From NCBI GenBank assembly GCA_017479385.1, contig JAFVCE010000015.1:124001-188000 (forward strand): a stretch of DNA of 64,000 nt. The letters are read 5' to 3'. Position numbers and translations under genes: made by a program. The notes beneath the pieces were generated by a model. The model was not told where the DNA came from, ran no database searches, and was given only the letters and a program-made list of their open reading frames with translations. Source of the stretch: Bacteroidales bacterium (lineage in GTDB: Bacteria > Bacteroidota > Bacteroidia > Bacteroidales > P3). Of this stretch, positions 1-7,339 are shown piece by piece. Within the stretch, counting starts at the first letter, position 1. Every line of letters starts with the position of its first letter.

Positions 1-1
1 T

Positions 2-190
2 GATGAAATCTACAGCACCGAATATCTCATCCACGAGGACGTGAACCTGATACAGTGTGATGCCGTTGTAAGACCATATATAAATAAGGACAGTACCTTC
101 CACGCTACAGTATTCTATCGGCTGGACAATGGGCAAAGGTATAACGAACCTCAAAACGACTCGCTAATATCTTTGATAAATAATCAATAA
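2..190 (+). CDS. C-terminal end of an unidentified protein (cut by window start)
   Basis: An open frame enters from the left edge and stops with TAA at 188-190, giving about 62 residues, beginning DEIYSTEYLIHEDV and ending SLISLINNQ. It is polar, with no membrane segment or family motif that I recognise. The stop lies only 13 nt before the ATG of the small transketolase-like fragment at 204, so the two may share a transcript. Function unknown; the frame is supported only by its length and by ending naturally. Confidence 0.5.
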   Translation, partial: DEIYSTEYLIHEDVNLIQCDAVVRPYINKDSTFHATVFYRLDNGQRYNEPQNDSLISLINNQ

Positions 191-203
191 AAACAACAAT
201 ATT

Positions 204-359
204 ATGACCCACTGCGAAATACAATCGATGAAAGAGTTTCGCGCTGGTATGGGCGATGACCTTGTGGAGGCTGTCCGTACGAACGAAAAAATCCGCCCCG
301 AAGAGAAAGATGTGATGGTAAAGGTAGTGGTGAACTTGATAAACAAGAAAAACGAATGA
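204..359 (+). pseudogene. Truncated duplicate of the transketolase 5' end
   Basis: This 51-codon ORF begins MTHCEIQSMKEFRAGMGDD. The transketolase half at 1574 begins MTHYENKSMKELRAGMGEG. About 20 of the first 29 residues match, and the DNA just before the two ATGs is also alike. After residue 30 the similarity ends; the tail (EEKDVMVKVVVNLINKKNE) is unrelated to transketolase. It lacks every catalytic part of the enzyme, so it is best read as the remnant of a partial duplication or as a small chimeric ORF. Whether it is translated cannot be told from sequence. Confidence 0.6.
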
Positions 360-413
360 CGGTTACGTTAATGAGGGTCAATATCCCTCTACTAAACAAC
401 TCAGCATAACATA

Positions 414-1106
414 TTATAACCGACCTCTACCCTTACATAATTGACACCTACCAGTCCCTCTACAAATTCCACAATCTACCAAACTTCCATCAAAAGAAGA
501 CCTCGATTCACCACGGCCTGCACAACTGTTGCATTTGCCACTGCCGCTACACACACCACATTCGTCATAGGATTTAGAACCAGAGGAATTTGAATTGTTA
601 TTATAATCAGTGCCACCAGAAGGCATATAACCAGGATTTCCGCTATTCCCTGAACCCTCAAGAGAAAAAACATTACTCCGATTTCCGAAGAGGCTGATGT
701 ATCCCAATTTTTCTTTTCCATTAATCATTGTGATCGCAGGCAATTTACCTGCTCCACCGCAAATTATACAGATTTGTTTTCCTGTAGCGCTGCAAAAGGA
801 GCATGGCTCCATCATCATTATTCCAATGACGTAATTGTAGGCCATTTTACCTCCTTGACCATAACATATAGGACACGACTGGCCTCCTTGTCCATAGCAT
901 ACATTACAATTTTTGATTTTAATAGACTCTACCCATCCGCTGCTATACTCATACCGATAGAACTCTCCGTCGTAAGATGATGATACGACTCTCCCAACTC
1001 CATTGATATACTTTGAGTGACTATATTTTTGGTGTACATCCATATAGTTCTGTGCGCTGCATGATAAAGCGATGAAGGTGGCAAATACTGTTATTATACT
1101 TTTCAT
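414..1106 (-). CDS. Secreted or lipid-anchored protein with DnaJ-type CxxCxGxG zinc motifs
   Basis: The 230-residue protein starts MKSIITVFATFIALSCSAQ, a signal peptide whose LSCS can serve as a lipobox. I chose the ATG at 1106 because the preceding in-frame Met gives no signal sequence. Eight CxxC motifs, most followed by G.G, occur as two clusters: about residues 62-105 (CNVCYGQGG, CPICYGQGG, CSFCSATGK, CIICGGAGK) and the last 45 residues (CGVCSGSGK, CNSCAGRGE, CGICRGTGR, CQLCKGRGR). A Gly/Ser/Asn-rich linker separates them. In DnaJ this motif binds zinc and helps hold unfolded protein; here there is no J domain and the protein is exported. Specific role unknown. A good promoter lies at 1373-1404. 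Confidence 0.75.
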   Translation of the reverse strand: MKSIITVFATFIALSCSAQNYMDVHQKYSHSKYINGVGRVVSSSYDGEFYRYEYSSGWVESIKIKNCNVCYGQGGQSCPICYGQGGKMAYNYVIGIMMMEPCSFCSATGKQICIICGGAGKLPAITMINGKEKLGYISLFGNRSNVFSLEGSGNSGNPGYMPSGGTDYNNNSNSSGSKSYDECGVCSGSGKCNSCAGRGESRSSFDGSLVDCGICRGTGRCQLCKGRGRL

Positions 1107-1573
1107 GTCATTCAATTGCAGATACTGCTGCAAACCCAGTTCTATTTCTCACTTGTGCCACAATGAGCAAACCAGTACAAAGCGTGGCCGATTACCACTT
1201 CTTTGACTGAAGGTCGTGAGAAAAATTACCTGTGAAGAAGATGTAGCAAACAGCCCACGCTAATACGCGCGAAGCCGTTATTGCACACACTTGCTTCTTG
1301 TTGAAAATTTCTCACGTTTTCAGTCACAAGTCGAGGCATAACGCTCCGTGATTTCGCTGTCGAAATCGAGTGCAAAAATACACACATTTTTGGACATGGC
1401 CAAATTTATTTTCGTTTTGCATGAAAATAGGCGTATGGCGAGGGCAATAATATTGTTAAATTCTCGTTAAAGTAGAGAATATTTTATAGTTGCCATAAAG
1501 AAGGTACATGGAACCCACGAAGAAGTACCGTCGAGAGAAACATTAAAACAAAAACAAATAAAACATCAATATC
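1107..1573. other. Intergenic region, divergent leaders
   Basis: This gap of 467 bases separates the minus-strand zinc-motif gene from the transketolase half. It holds the minus promoter described at 1373-1404. For the plus gene only a weak -7-like TATAGTTG at 1485-1492 was seen, without a convincing -33. I saw no transketolase N-terminal coding sequence in any frame. Confidence 0.5.
1373..1404 (-). promoter_or_regulatory. Promoter for the zinc-motif protein gene
   Basis: On the minus strand TTTG (1401-1404) is followed after 20 nt by TATTTTTG (1373-1380), matching the Bacteroidota -33/-7 pattern. It would give a leader of about 260 nt before the ATG at 1106. Confidence 0.55.
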
Positions 1574-2527
1574 ATGACCCACTACGAAAACAAATCAATG
1601 AAAGAGTTGCGCGCCGGTATGGGCGAAGGCCTTGTGGAGGCTGGCCGCAGAAACGAGAATATCGTCGCGCTGAGTGCCGACGTGAAAGGCAGCGTGAAGA
1701 TGGACGGCTTCGCCAAGGAGTTTCCTGAGCGCTTCATCCAGTGCGGCATTGCTGAAGCCAACATGGTTGGCATCGCTGCCGGGTTGAGCCTCTGCGGCAA
1801 GGTGCCGTTCTTGGGTGGCTTCGCCGAGTTTGTCACAGGACGCGTATACGACCAGATACGCCAGGTGGTTGCCTACAGCAACAAAAACGTTAAGATTTGC
1901 GGCTCGCACGCTGGCATTTCGCTCGGCGAGGACGGCGCGACGCATCAGACAATGGAGGACATCGCCCTCATGAAAGCCCTGCCGGGCATGACGGTACTGG
2001 TGCCGGCCGACTTCAACCAAGCCAAAGCCGCCACGCTGGCCGCTGCCGAGTACGAAGGCCCCGTATACCTGCGCCTCGGTCGCTCCAAGATGCCTTGCTT
2101 CCTGCCCGAAGGGGAGAAGTTCGAGATTGGCAAAGCACAGCTGTTGAACGAGGGCAAGGATGTAGCGCTCTTCGCCTGCGGACACCTCGTCTGGGAAGCC
2201 CTGCAAGCCGCCGAGCAGTTGGAGAAAGAGGGTGTGAGTGCCGAGGTAATCAATATCCACACCATCAAGCCTCTCGACGTGGAAGCCGTCGTGGACAGCG
2301 CCCGCAAGACCCGCGCTGTCGTAACCTGCGAGGAACACCTCTTCAACGGTGGTCTGGGCGACAGCATTGCACAGACCCTTGCCCTACACTGCCCAACACC
2401 GATGGAGTATGTAGCCGTTGACGACCGCTTCGGCGAGAGCGGCACTCCCGACGAGATGCTCACCAACTACCACCTGCGTGCTGCCGACATCGTGGAGAAA
2501 GTCCACGCCGTGTTGAAGCGTAAGTGA
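1574..2527 (+). CDS. Transketolase C-terminal subunit (split transketolase)
   Basis: The 317-residue product covers the pyrimidine-binding and C-terminal domains of a thiamine-diphosphate transketolase of the two-subunit kind: LSADVKGSVKMDGFAKEFP near residue 35, GIAEANMVGIAAGL near residue 58 (the Glu activates the cofactor), HAGISLGEDGATHQ near 113, and EEHLFNGGLGDSIA near 255. Transketolase moves two-carbon units between sugar phosphates in the non-oxidative pentose phosphate pathway. The N-terminal subunit, which binds the diphosphate, normally sits directly upstream; here that space contains an opposing gene and no N-terminal half. The partner must be encoded elsewhere or the gene is an orphan copy. 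Confidence 0.9.
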   Translation: MTHYENKSMKELRAGMGEGLVEAGRRNENIVALSADVKGSVKMDGFAKEFPERFIQCGIAEANMVGIAAGLSLCGKVPFLGGFAEFVTGRVYDQIRQVVAYSNKNVKICGSHAGISLGEDGATHQTMEDIALMKALPGMTVLVPADFNQAKAATLAAAEYEGPVYLRLGRSKMPCFLPEGEKFEIGKAQLLNEGKDVALFACGHLVWEALQAAEQLEKEGVSAEVINIHTIKPLDVEAVVDSARKTRAVVTCEEHLFNGGLGDSIAQTLALHCPTPMEYVAVDDRFGESGTPDEMLTNYHLRAADIVEKVHAVLKRK

Positions 2528-2532
2528 TTGCT

Positions 2533-2578
2533 ATTATAGTTGTGGTGCGGCGGCTTGCCGCCGCACCACAACTATAAT
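2533..2578. terminator. 21-bp perfect hairpin after the transketolase half
   Basis: Arms 2533-2553 and 2558-2578 are exact reverse complements around a CTTG loop. No T-tract follows, so it may terminate factor-independently or protect the 3' end rather than be a classical intrinsic terminator. Confidence 0.6.
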
Positions 2579-2627
2579 ATCTAATGTACAAGATTCTATC
2601 TACACAATATAAATAAACAATCAGGAT

Positions 2628-2879
2628 ATGAACAACAACGATAATCATCGGTTAAAGGAGGTTACTTTCCGTAATCAGTTTAAAAAGAACATCATCTTTT
2701 TCACTGTCGTGGCGGTTGTAGCCGTACTCTTGAGAGCGATTTTTACAGACATTAGTGGCAAAGGTTTGCTGGTAGAAATCATAATATGGTTGCTTACAGG
2801 CCTTGTTTTGTCCGTTGTATTCTCTGCCGTCGAGGTGTGGTTAAACCGCAGGAGCAATAAAGAGCAAAATGATGCATGA
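2628..2879 (+). CDS. Small two-helix membrane protein
   Basis: This 83-residue protein has a polar N-terminus (MNNNDNHRLKEVTFRNQFKK), a first helix at about 21-41 and a second at about 48-70, then a basic tail (RRSNKEQNDA). Both ends are predicted cytoplasmic. No family is recognised. It follows the transketolase hairpin by 49 nt and faces the minus-strand HXXEE gene tail to tail. Confidence 0.6.
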   Translation: MNNNDNHRLKEVTFRNQFKKNIIFFTVVAVVAVLLRAIFTDISGKGLLVEIIIWLLTGLVLSVVFSAVEVWLNRRSNKEQNDA

Positions 2880-2907
2880 ACTTTTTGCTGGTGTCTCAAG
2901 TTGTTAG

Positions 2908-3525
2908 TTACTTTCCGGCGAAGCGGCGGCGAACGTTACCCAGTATCGTGCCATAATTAAGGTGCAGCGGAGCCATCAAACTACGCTGCATAGCGGCGAA
3001 ACAGGCTATGAATACGAATGGGGCAAAGGTGTAGTCGTACCATGCACCGAGATGGTTTTTTATGATGTATATGACGAGGGCTATACCTGTAACCAACTCT
3101 ATTTCGGCTGTCACCATACCAGGAGAGTATGGTTTGCCAATGTGTAGAAGTATTATGCCCACAATGTGTATTATACCTTCAAATATGCAGAATGTGGCCA
3201 CTGTTAGGGCAAACATCGTAATCTGGTCGCCATAGAAGAAAGGTACGATGGTCATCACGAAGATGAACACCGCGGTTATGAGGCGGCTGGCAAGCATGGT
3301 CTCTTTTTCTACCTCCATTTGAAGTATGTTTGCCGATAGGAGTTCGAGGAAACCACCTGGGTAGCGCCCCTCCTCCCACTCGTGTAGCACAAAAAGGAAC
3401 GACATAAAGACGACGTATTTCTGAATGGTTGTCAGTTCGGGCATGAAGATGGCTACCAGCGTGATGAGAAGTATTGCCGTTACCGTGTAAATCTCCAGTG
3501 CGTAGTGTTTCATAAAATGTTTCAT
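2908..3525 (-). CDS. HXXEE-domain integral membrane protein
   Basis: The 205-residue protein has about six membrane helices. Near residue 46 it contains HEWEEGRYPGG, matching the HXXEE signature that names this family, and a second acidic helix (CIFEGIIHIVG) follows near 120. The metal-ligand-like residues inside membrane helices suggest a membrane enzyme, but no reaction is established. A longer upstream frame exists but runs into the divergent AraC gene; the ATG at 3525 lies 47 nt below a clear -7 element and is preferred. Divergent transcription suggests control by the neighbouring AraC regulator. Confidence 0.8.
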   Translation of the reverse strand: MKHFMKHYALEIYTVTAILLITLVAIFMPELTTIQKYVVFMSFLFVLHEWEEGRYPGGFLELLSANILQMEVEKETMLASRLITAVFIFVMTIVPFFYGDQITMFALTVATFCIFEGIIHIVGIILLHIGKPYSPGMVTAEIELVTGIALVIYIIKNHLGAWYDYTFAPFVFIACFAAMQRSLMAPLHLNYGTILGNVRRRFAGK

Positions 3526-3572
3526 TGTTTTTAATTTTTTATGTTCTACATATTGTGTTGTTTTTCGATTTG

Positions 3573-3580
3573 CAAAATTA
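3573..3580 (-). promoter_or_regulatory. -7 element for the HXXEE gene
   Basis: TAATTTTG reads on the minus strand at 3580-3573. It lies back to back with the AraC gene promoter about 75 nt away; no clean -33 element was seen. Confidence 0.5.
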
Positions 3581-3654
3581 CAGATAATCACCGAGGTAGC
3601 TGTTATCCGACGTGTGGAAGATGTTATCTTTTTCGATGAATGCAAAAAAAAGTG

Positions 3655-3662
3655 TATCTTTG
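3655..3662 (+). promoter_or_regulatory. -7 element for the AraC-family gene
   Basis: TATCTTTG matches the -7 consensus, with TTTC (3631-3634) 20 nt upstream as a near -33. The ATG follows 18 nt later, so the leader is about 10 nt. Confidence 0.6.
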
Positions 3663-3679
3663 CACAAAAATAGTATGGT

Positions 3680-4528
3680 ATGAGACGGCAATTAAGCACT
3701 TCGGAATTAGAGAAATACGCCGAAATCAAGGATTCGGTGGCTGTTTGTGGCGATATTGCCATTCTTCGCGATGCTGCACTCCTCAAGAGCCGCATAGTGC
3801 CTTCGTTTGTAGGCGACTTGCTCTATGTGCCAGTAGGGCGCGTGGCTCTCTTCACTGCTGGTACTGCCACCCTGCGTATCAACCTGCAACCCTGCCAAGT
3901 TTCGGCAGGTAGCGTGTTGGTTATTCCCGAGAACTGCTTTGCGGAGGTGATAGAGGTCGACGATGCCTACAATGCCCAGATTGTCTCGTTTAGCGGACTT
4001 GTGCTGCCTTTCTGCCATTGGATAAAGGTGGAGACGTGTGCAGACGACTTCGCGCGGATGTTGGCCTATGTAGACCTGCTTTGGGCTGTGGCCAAAAGCA
4101 ATACTTGCCGCAAAGCCACCCTCGAAGCGCTGCTCGCTGCGTTAGTTGCCGACATCCATAGCCTCTCATCTGCCACCGAGCAAACCCAATCGGTGGCGTT
4201 ACTTCCAGCTGCCAAAGTTCTCACACAACGGTTCTTCGACCTATTGGCCGAGAGCGATGGCAGCCGTCGCAGTGTTGCCGACTATGCCGACCGCCTCTGC
4301 GTCTCGCCCAGCCACCTCTCTGCCACGATTAAGCAGGAAACAGGCCAAACCGTAGCCCATCTCATCAACGCCCACACCGTGCTGCAAGCCAAAGCCTTGC
4401 TGTTGCACAGCAATATGTCGATAGGTGAGATTTCGGACCACCTCGGTTTCGAAAATCCACCGTCGTTCACACGCTTCTTCAAGCGCGAGACAGGCTTTTC
4501 GCCAAGCGAATTTCAGAAAAGCTGGTAG
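3680..4528 (+). CDS. AraC-family transcriptional regulator
   Basis: The 282-residue protein has a cupin-like N-terminal sensing region (about 30-120, with GTATLRINLQPCQV and SVLVIPENCFAEV) and a C-terminal AraC double helix-turn-helix (about 195-282). The recognisable end is SNMSIGEISDHLGFENPPSFTRFF followed by KRETGFSPSEFQKSW, split here for length. AraC proteins bind DNA and usually activate nearby genes in response to a small molecule. The divergent HXXEE membrane protein is the likely target. Ligand unknown. Confidence 0.9.
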   Translation: MRRQLSTSELEKYAEIKDSVAVCGDIAILRDAALLKSRIVPSFVGDLLYVPVGRVALFTAGTATLRINLQPCQVSAGSVLVIPENCFAEVIEVDDAYNAQIVSFSGLVLPFCHWIKVETCADDFARMLAYVDLLWAVAKSNTCRKATLEALLAALVADIHSLSSATEQTQSVALLPAAKVLTQRFFDLLAESDGSRRSVADYADRLCVSPSHLSATIKQETGQTVAHLINAHTVLQAKALLLHSNMSIGEISDHLGFENPPSFTRFFKRETGFSPSEFQKSW

Positions 4529-4698
4529 AAGCCCGTCGTCGCCAGAATTGAACTCGCTCTACGTGTTTTTTTTGTGATTAGCAATAACAAGGCTACACCG
4601 CCCTTTCGCGCCACGTGGCACCTCGGTAAACAAAACTGTTGCCGCAACACAATAAATTGTTGAAAATGGCGTTACCTAAAAAAAGGAGGTTGAAAAAA

Positions 4699-4911
4699 AT
4701 GAAAGGGTTACAGAACGCTGCCAAAAAGTGGCTTAGTGCGGACTCCATGGCCAGCAGCGAGGCGCAGGCGCTTAGTTTGTCTCGCTGTACCCGCCATTGG
4801 GTTGATGTGCCCCGTGAGGCCTCCACGCAGGCGACCTATGTTCGGCAAGCCAAGCCTGGGGGAATTGTCATCACTGCGGTCCGCGGCTGCGCCGAAATTA
4901 ATAGAGTTTGA
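4699..4911 (+). CDS. Doubtful 70-residue ORF with an unusual strong ribosome binding site
   Basis: The ORF starts MKGLQNAAKKWLSADSMASS and ends RGCAEINRV. It is basic, with no signal peptide or recognised domain. The reason to list it is the AAAAGGAGGT at 4681-4690 placed about 9 nt before the ATG; true Shine-Dalgarno sequences are otherwise almost absent in this window. The frame also extends upstream to an ATG at 4639. It could be a small protein, a leader peptide of the lipoprotein gene 20 nt downstream, or non-coding RNA. Confidence 0.3.
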   Translation: MKGLQNAAKKWLSADSMASSEAQALSLSRCTRHWVDVPREASTQATYVRQAKPGGIVITAVRGCAEINRV

Positions 4912-4931
4912 AACAATAACACACGCTGAAT

Positions 4932-5342
4932 ATGATGAAAAAACTGATTTTATGTGTAGCGATAGTTGCCTTTGCCGGAATGTTCACATCGTGCCACGAC
5001 AAAGACGACTCTAACCTCCTCGTCGGTGCTTGGACCAGCACAGACCAGTCGTTCGACATAACAATAGCCGGTGCCCAGTCTATCCCTGCTGGTGCCATTG
5101 TCATGGAGTTTACAGCCGACTCGGTGCTGATTTCGGATATGCGTTGCAACTGTGTTCCCTCGTGGCACCGCTATTCCCTAACCATGGCAGACGGCAAGCA
5201 AATGCTGTTCGTGGAGGGGCTTTATGACGAAGGATTTGTTGTGAGCGAACTTACCAGCAACAAATTGTCGCTTACCGACAACTATCAAAGCTTCGACATG
5301 GGATACATTTATGTCATGACACGCACAACATCGAAGAAATAG
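4932..5342 (+). CDS. Small lipoprotein, lipocalin-like size
   Basis: This 136-residue protein has a lipoprotein signal peptide ending FAGMFTSC near residue 21, so the mature form starts at Cys with the HDKDD that often follows in Bacteroidota surface lipoproteins. The rest is short beta-prone stretches (LLVGAWTSTDQSFDITIAG, ADGKQMLFVEGLY), as in small lipocalin-like lipoproteins, though I cannot assign a family. Two adjacent ATGs (4932, 4935) are possible starts. It is followed after 1 nt by the LOG-family gene, so these are probably co-transcribed. Confidence 0.65.
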   Translation: MMKKLILCVAIVAFAGMFTSCHDKDDSNLLVGAWTSTDQSFDITIAGAQSIPAGAIVMEFTADSVLISDMRCNCVPSWHRYSLTMADGKQMLFVEGLYDEGFVVSELTSNKLSLTDNYQSFDMGYIYVMTRTTSKK

Positions 5343-5343
5343 C

Positions 5344-5904
5344 ATGAATATATCAGTTTTTTGCGCCTCGTCGCACCCGAACGACTATGCCCATACCGCC
5401 GCAGCGCGCGAGTTGGGTAGCAACCTTGCCAAAGGTGGCCACACGCTGCTATATGGCGGCAGCAATCTCGGATTGATGGGCGAGGTGAGCGGTGCCGCAT
5501 TGAGCGAGGGCGGCCGTGTGGTGGCCGTGATACCCACCTTTTTCAGCGAGGAGATTATCAATTCGCAACCAGTAAGCCAAATTGTACGCGTCTGCTCTAT
5601 GGCCGAGCGCAAAGAGTATCTCATCGCCCACAGCGACGCGTTCGTTGCCCTTCCAGGCGGTATTGGCACACTCGACGAGGTGTCGGAGGTGATGGTTTAC
5701 AATCAGCTTGGCCCGCTGAGCAACGCAGCCCACCGCGACAAACCTGTGTTGCTGCTCAACATCGGCGGATTCTACGACCCGCTGCTCGCCCAGTTGCAGG
5801 CCATGCGTGACGCTGGATTTTTGCGCACCAGTGGCGGACTCGTCGCGCCGACCACCGTCGGCGAGCTGATGCGAGAACTAAAAAGCTGTCTTGAACTGCC
5901 ATGA
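5344..5904 (+). CDS. LOG-family (TIGR00730) nucleotide 5'-monophosphate nucleosidase
   Basis: The 186-residue Rossmann-fold protein contains GGSNLGLMGEVSGAAL near residue 40 and the signature PGGIGTLDEVSEV near residue 102, the PGGxGTxxE motif of the LOG/YgdH family. Plant and bacterial members release cytokinin bases or hydrolyse nucleoside monophosphates to a base and ribose 5-phosphate; the natural bacterial substrate is often unknown. Length is typical. Its last 4 nt overlap the start of the Cas4-like nuclease (ATGA), which implies translational coupling. Confidence 0.88.
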   Translation: MNISVFCASSHPNDYAHTAAARELGSNLAKGGHTLLYGGSNLGLMGEVSGAALSEGGRVVAVIPTFFSEEIINSQPVSQIVRVCSMAERKEYLIAHSDAFVALPGGIGTLDEVSEVMVYNQLGPLSNAAHRDKPVLLLNIGGFYDPLLAQLQAMRDAGFLRTSGGLVAPTTVGELMRELKSCLELP

Positions 5905-6575
5905 GCCACGTCCTCTCCAAAAGCCGATACATACGTGGCCTGCAGTGCCACCGTGCGCTCTACTTCGATGTGTATGAGCCCAAACTGGCGCACTACAGTT
6001 CCGAAACACTTGCCTTATTTCGTGCAGGACGTGAGTTTGAATATACCTATAAAAGTCTGTATCCCAATGCGAAAGATGTTAGCGCTGAGCTCGGGCGCAG
6101 TGTCGACAGTTACCCCGACTTCACCCAGCGCCAGTTGCTCGATAGGGGAGAGGTGGTACTTTTCGAAGCCGGTTTCCTCTTCAACGAAGTGCTCGTTTTG
6201 GCCGACGTGGTGGTCAAACAGGCCGACGGCAACGTTGCCATTCACGAGGTCAAAAGTGGCTCGCGCCTCACAGAGACCTACGTCCGCGACGCTTCGGTGC
6301 AATACTATGTTGCAGTCAATGCTCTTCGTGCTATGGGATTAAGACTCAGCACTTTCGATGTTGTTTACAACAATGGTGAGGGCGGTTTTTCGGTTGCAGA
6401 CCTCACAGTCGAGTGCCAAGTTGCGCTCGGCGATGTGGCTCGCACGGTCGAGGAGTTAAAGGATGTTGTTCAAGGTTTCGAGCCACAAGTCGAGCTCGGC
6501 CCCCATTGCTCGCAGCCCTACCCATGCCCATACCTCGACCACTGCTTGGCGCTGAAGCGCGCAGCAGCCAGCTAA
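5901..6575 (+). CDS. PD-(D/E)XK nuclease of Cas4/RecB type with C-terminal cysteines
   Basis: The 224-residue protein begins MSHVLSKSRYIRGLQCHRAL, the SKSR-x-GLQC opening typical of RecB/Cas4-like and DUF2779 proteins. ADVVVKQADG and IHEVKSGSRL (about 95-115) supply the Asp and the E-x-K of the nuclease core. The C-terminus has HCSQPYPCPYLDHC, which together with the N-terminal Cys could hold an iron-sulfur cluster as in Cas4 and AddB. Full DUF2779 proteins are much longer; this is the nuclease module alone. There is no CRISPR locus nearby. Predicted DNA exonuclease; role unknown. Confidence 0.75.
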   Translation: MSHVLSKSRYIRGLQCHRALYFDVYEPKLAHYSSETLALFRAGREFEYTYKSLYPNAKDVSAELGRSVDSYPDFTQRQLLDRGEVVLFEAGFLFNEVLVLADVVVKQADGNVAIHEVKSGSRLTETYVRDASVQYYVAVNALRAMGLRLSTFDVVYNNGEGGFSVADLTVECQVALGDVARTVEELKDVVQGFEPQVELGPHCSQPYPCPYLDHCLALKRAAAS

Positions 6576-6705
6576 CCGAAGTCGCCTTTCGCAAGCCCTC
6601 TTTCAATCCTAAAAGCAGCCACGTGCGAGTGTTAAAATTTTTTTAACTTAAAAACTCTTAAATTGACTTAATGTTTTGGAAATCAATGCATTACGATTGT
6701 TGGTG

Positions 6706-6775
6706 TAAGTGCTTGATTTTCAGTGTATTGAATAGGTTAGGGTCGTGTTGAGGTCGTATTAACATCGGCCTTGGG
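6706..6775 (+). repeat. Dispersed 11-nt-unit repeat, copy A
   Basis: The copy starts GTAAGTGCTTGATTTTCAG and continues with GGTTAGGGTCGTGTTGAGG and GGTCGTATTAA units. The right end is degenerate. It belongs to the family described at 23869-23958. Confidence 0.7.
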
Positions 6776-6844
6776 TCGAGCAGCACCACAAAACCAGTCG
6801 ATACAACCCCTCTTCATGGTGTTATCGGGCTGGTTGATAGAGGC

Positions 6845-7318
6845 TTAGGGGTGCATATCATGCTGGTCGTGCTCCGACCCCCGTTTGTTTTTGAAATAAT
6901 TCTCTATGGCTTTCAGTCCCCAGTTGATGAGCAGCACGAAGACCACCGCCACGGCGGCTTCGCGCCACATGCCGTAGCCACAGAGGCATCCGGTGGCTGC
7001 CGAGCACCAAATGGTGGCAGCCGAACTAAGGCCGTGGATGTTGACACCGTTTTTCATTATCACGCCGGCGCCGAGAAAGCCAATGCCCGTCACTACCTGC
7101 GACAGTACGCGCAAGTTGTCGTTGTTCACTGGGCCGCCGGCCGCTTGGGCGGCCATGATGACCGATTCGGATATGAGTATGAAAGCGCAGGCCCCCACGG
7201 CTACCAAGGCGTTGGTGGTGAGGCCCGCCTGGCGTTGGCGCAACTGGCGCTCGGTGCCTATGGCAGCGCCGGCAAGCATGGCGCACAGCAGGCGGAAGAT
7301 GAACGTAGAGAGTGGCAT
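6845..7318 (-). CDS. MgtC/SapB-family membrane protein
   Basis: The 157-residue protein has four membrane helices and the conserved MgtC start: RLLCAMLAGAAIGTERQLRQ near residue 8, then GLTTNALVAVGACAFIL, GIGFLGAGVIMKNG near 95 and GLSSAATIWCSAATGCLCG near 112. MgtC relatives aid magnesium homeostasis or modulate ATP synthase in some pathogens; members of this size lacking the C-terminal ACT-like domain are common. It starts 21 nt after rsmI and is probably its operon partner. Confidence 0.88.
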   Translation of the reverse strand: MPLSTFIFRLLCAMLAGAAIGTERQLRQRQAGLTTNALVAVGACAFILISESVIMAAQAAGGPVNNDNLRVLSQVVTGIGFLGAGVIMKNGVNIHGLSSAATIWCSAATGCLCGYGMWREAAVAVVFVLLINWGLKAIENYFKNKRGSEHDQHDMHP

Positions 7319-7339
7319 AGTAGTATGAATGTCAGTGTG

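Noticed and set aside
4529-4931. Known structured RNA (tmRNA, SRP RNA, RNase P RNA, 6S)
   Set aside because: I looked for their conserved cores and found none.
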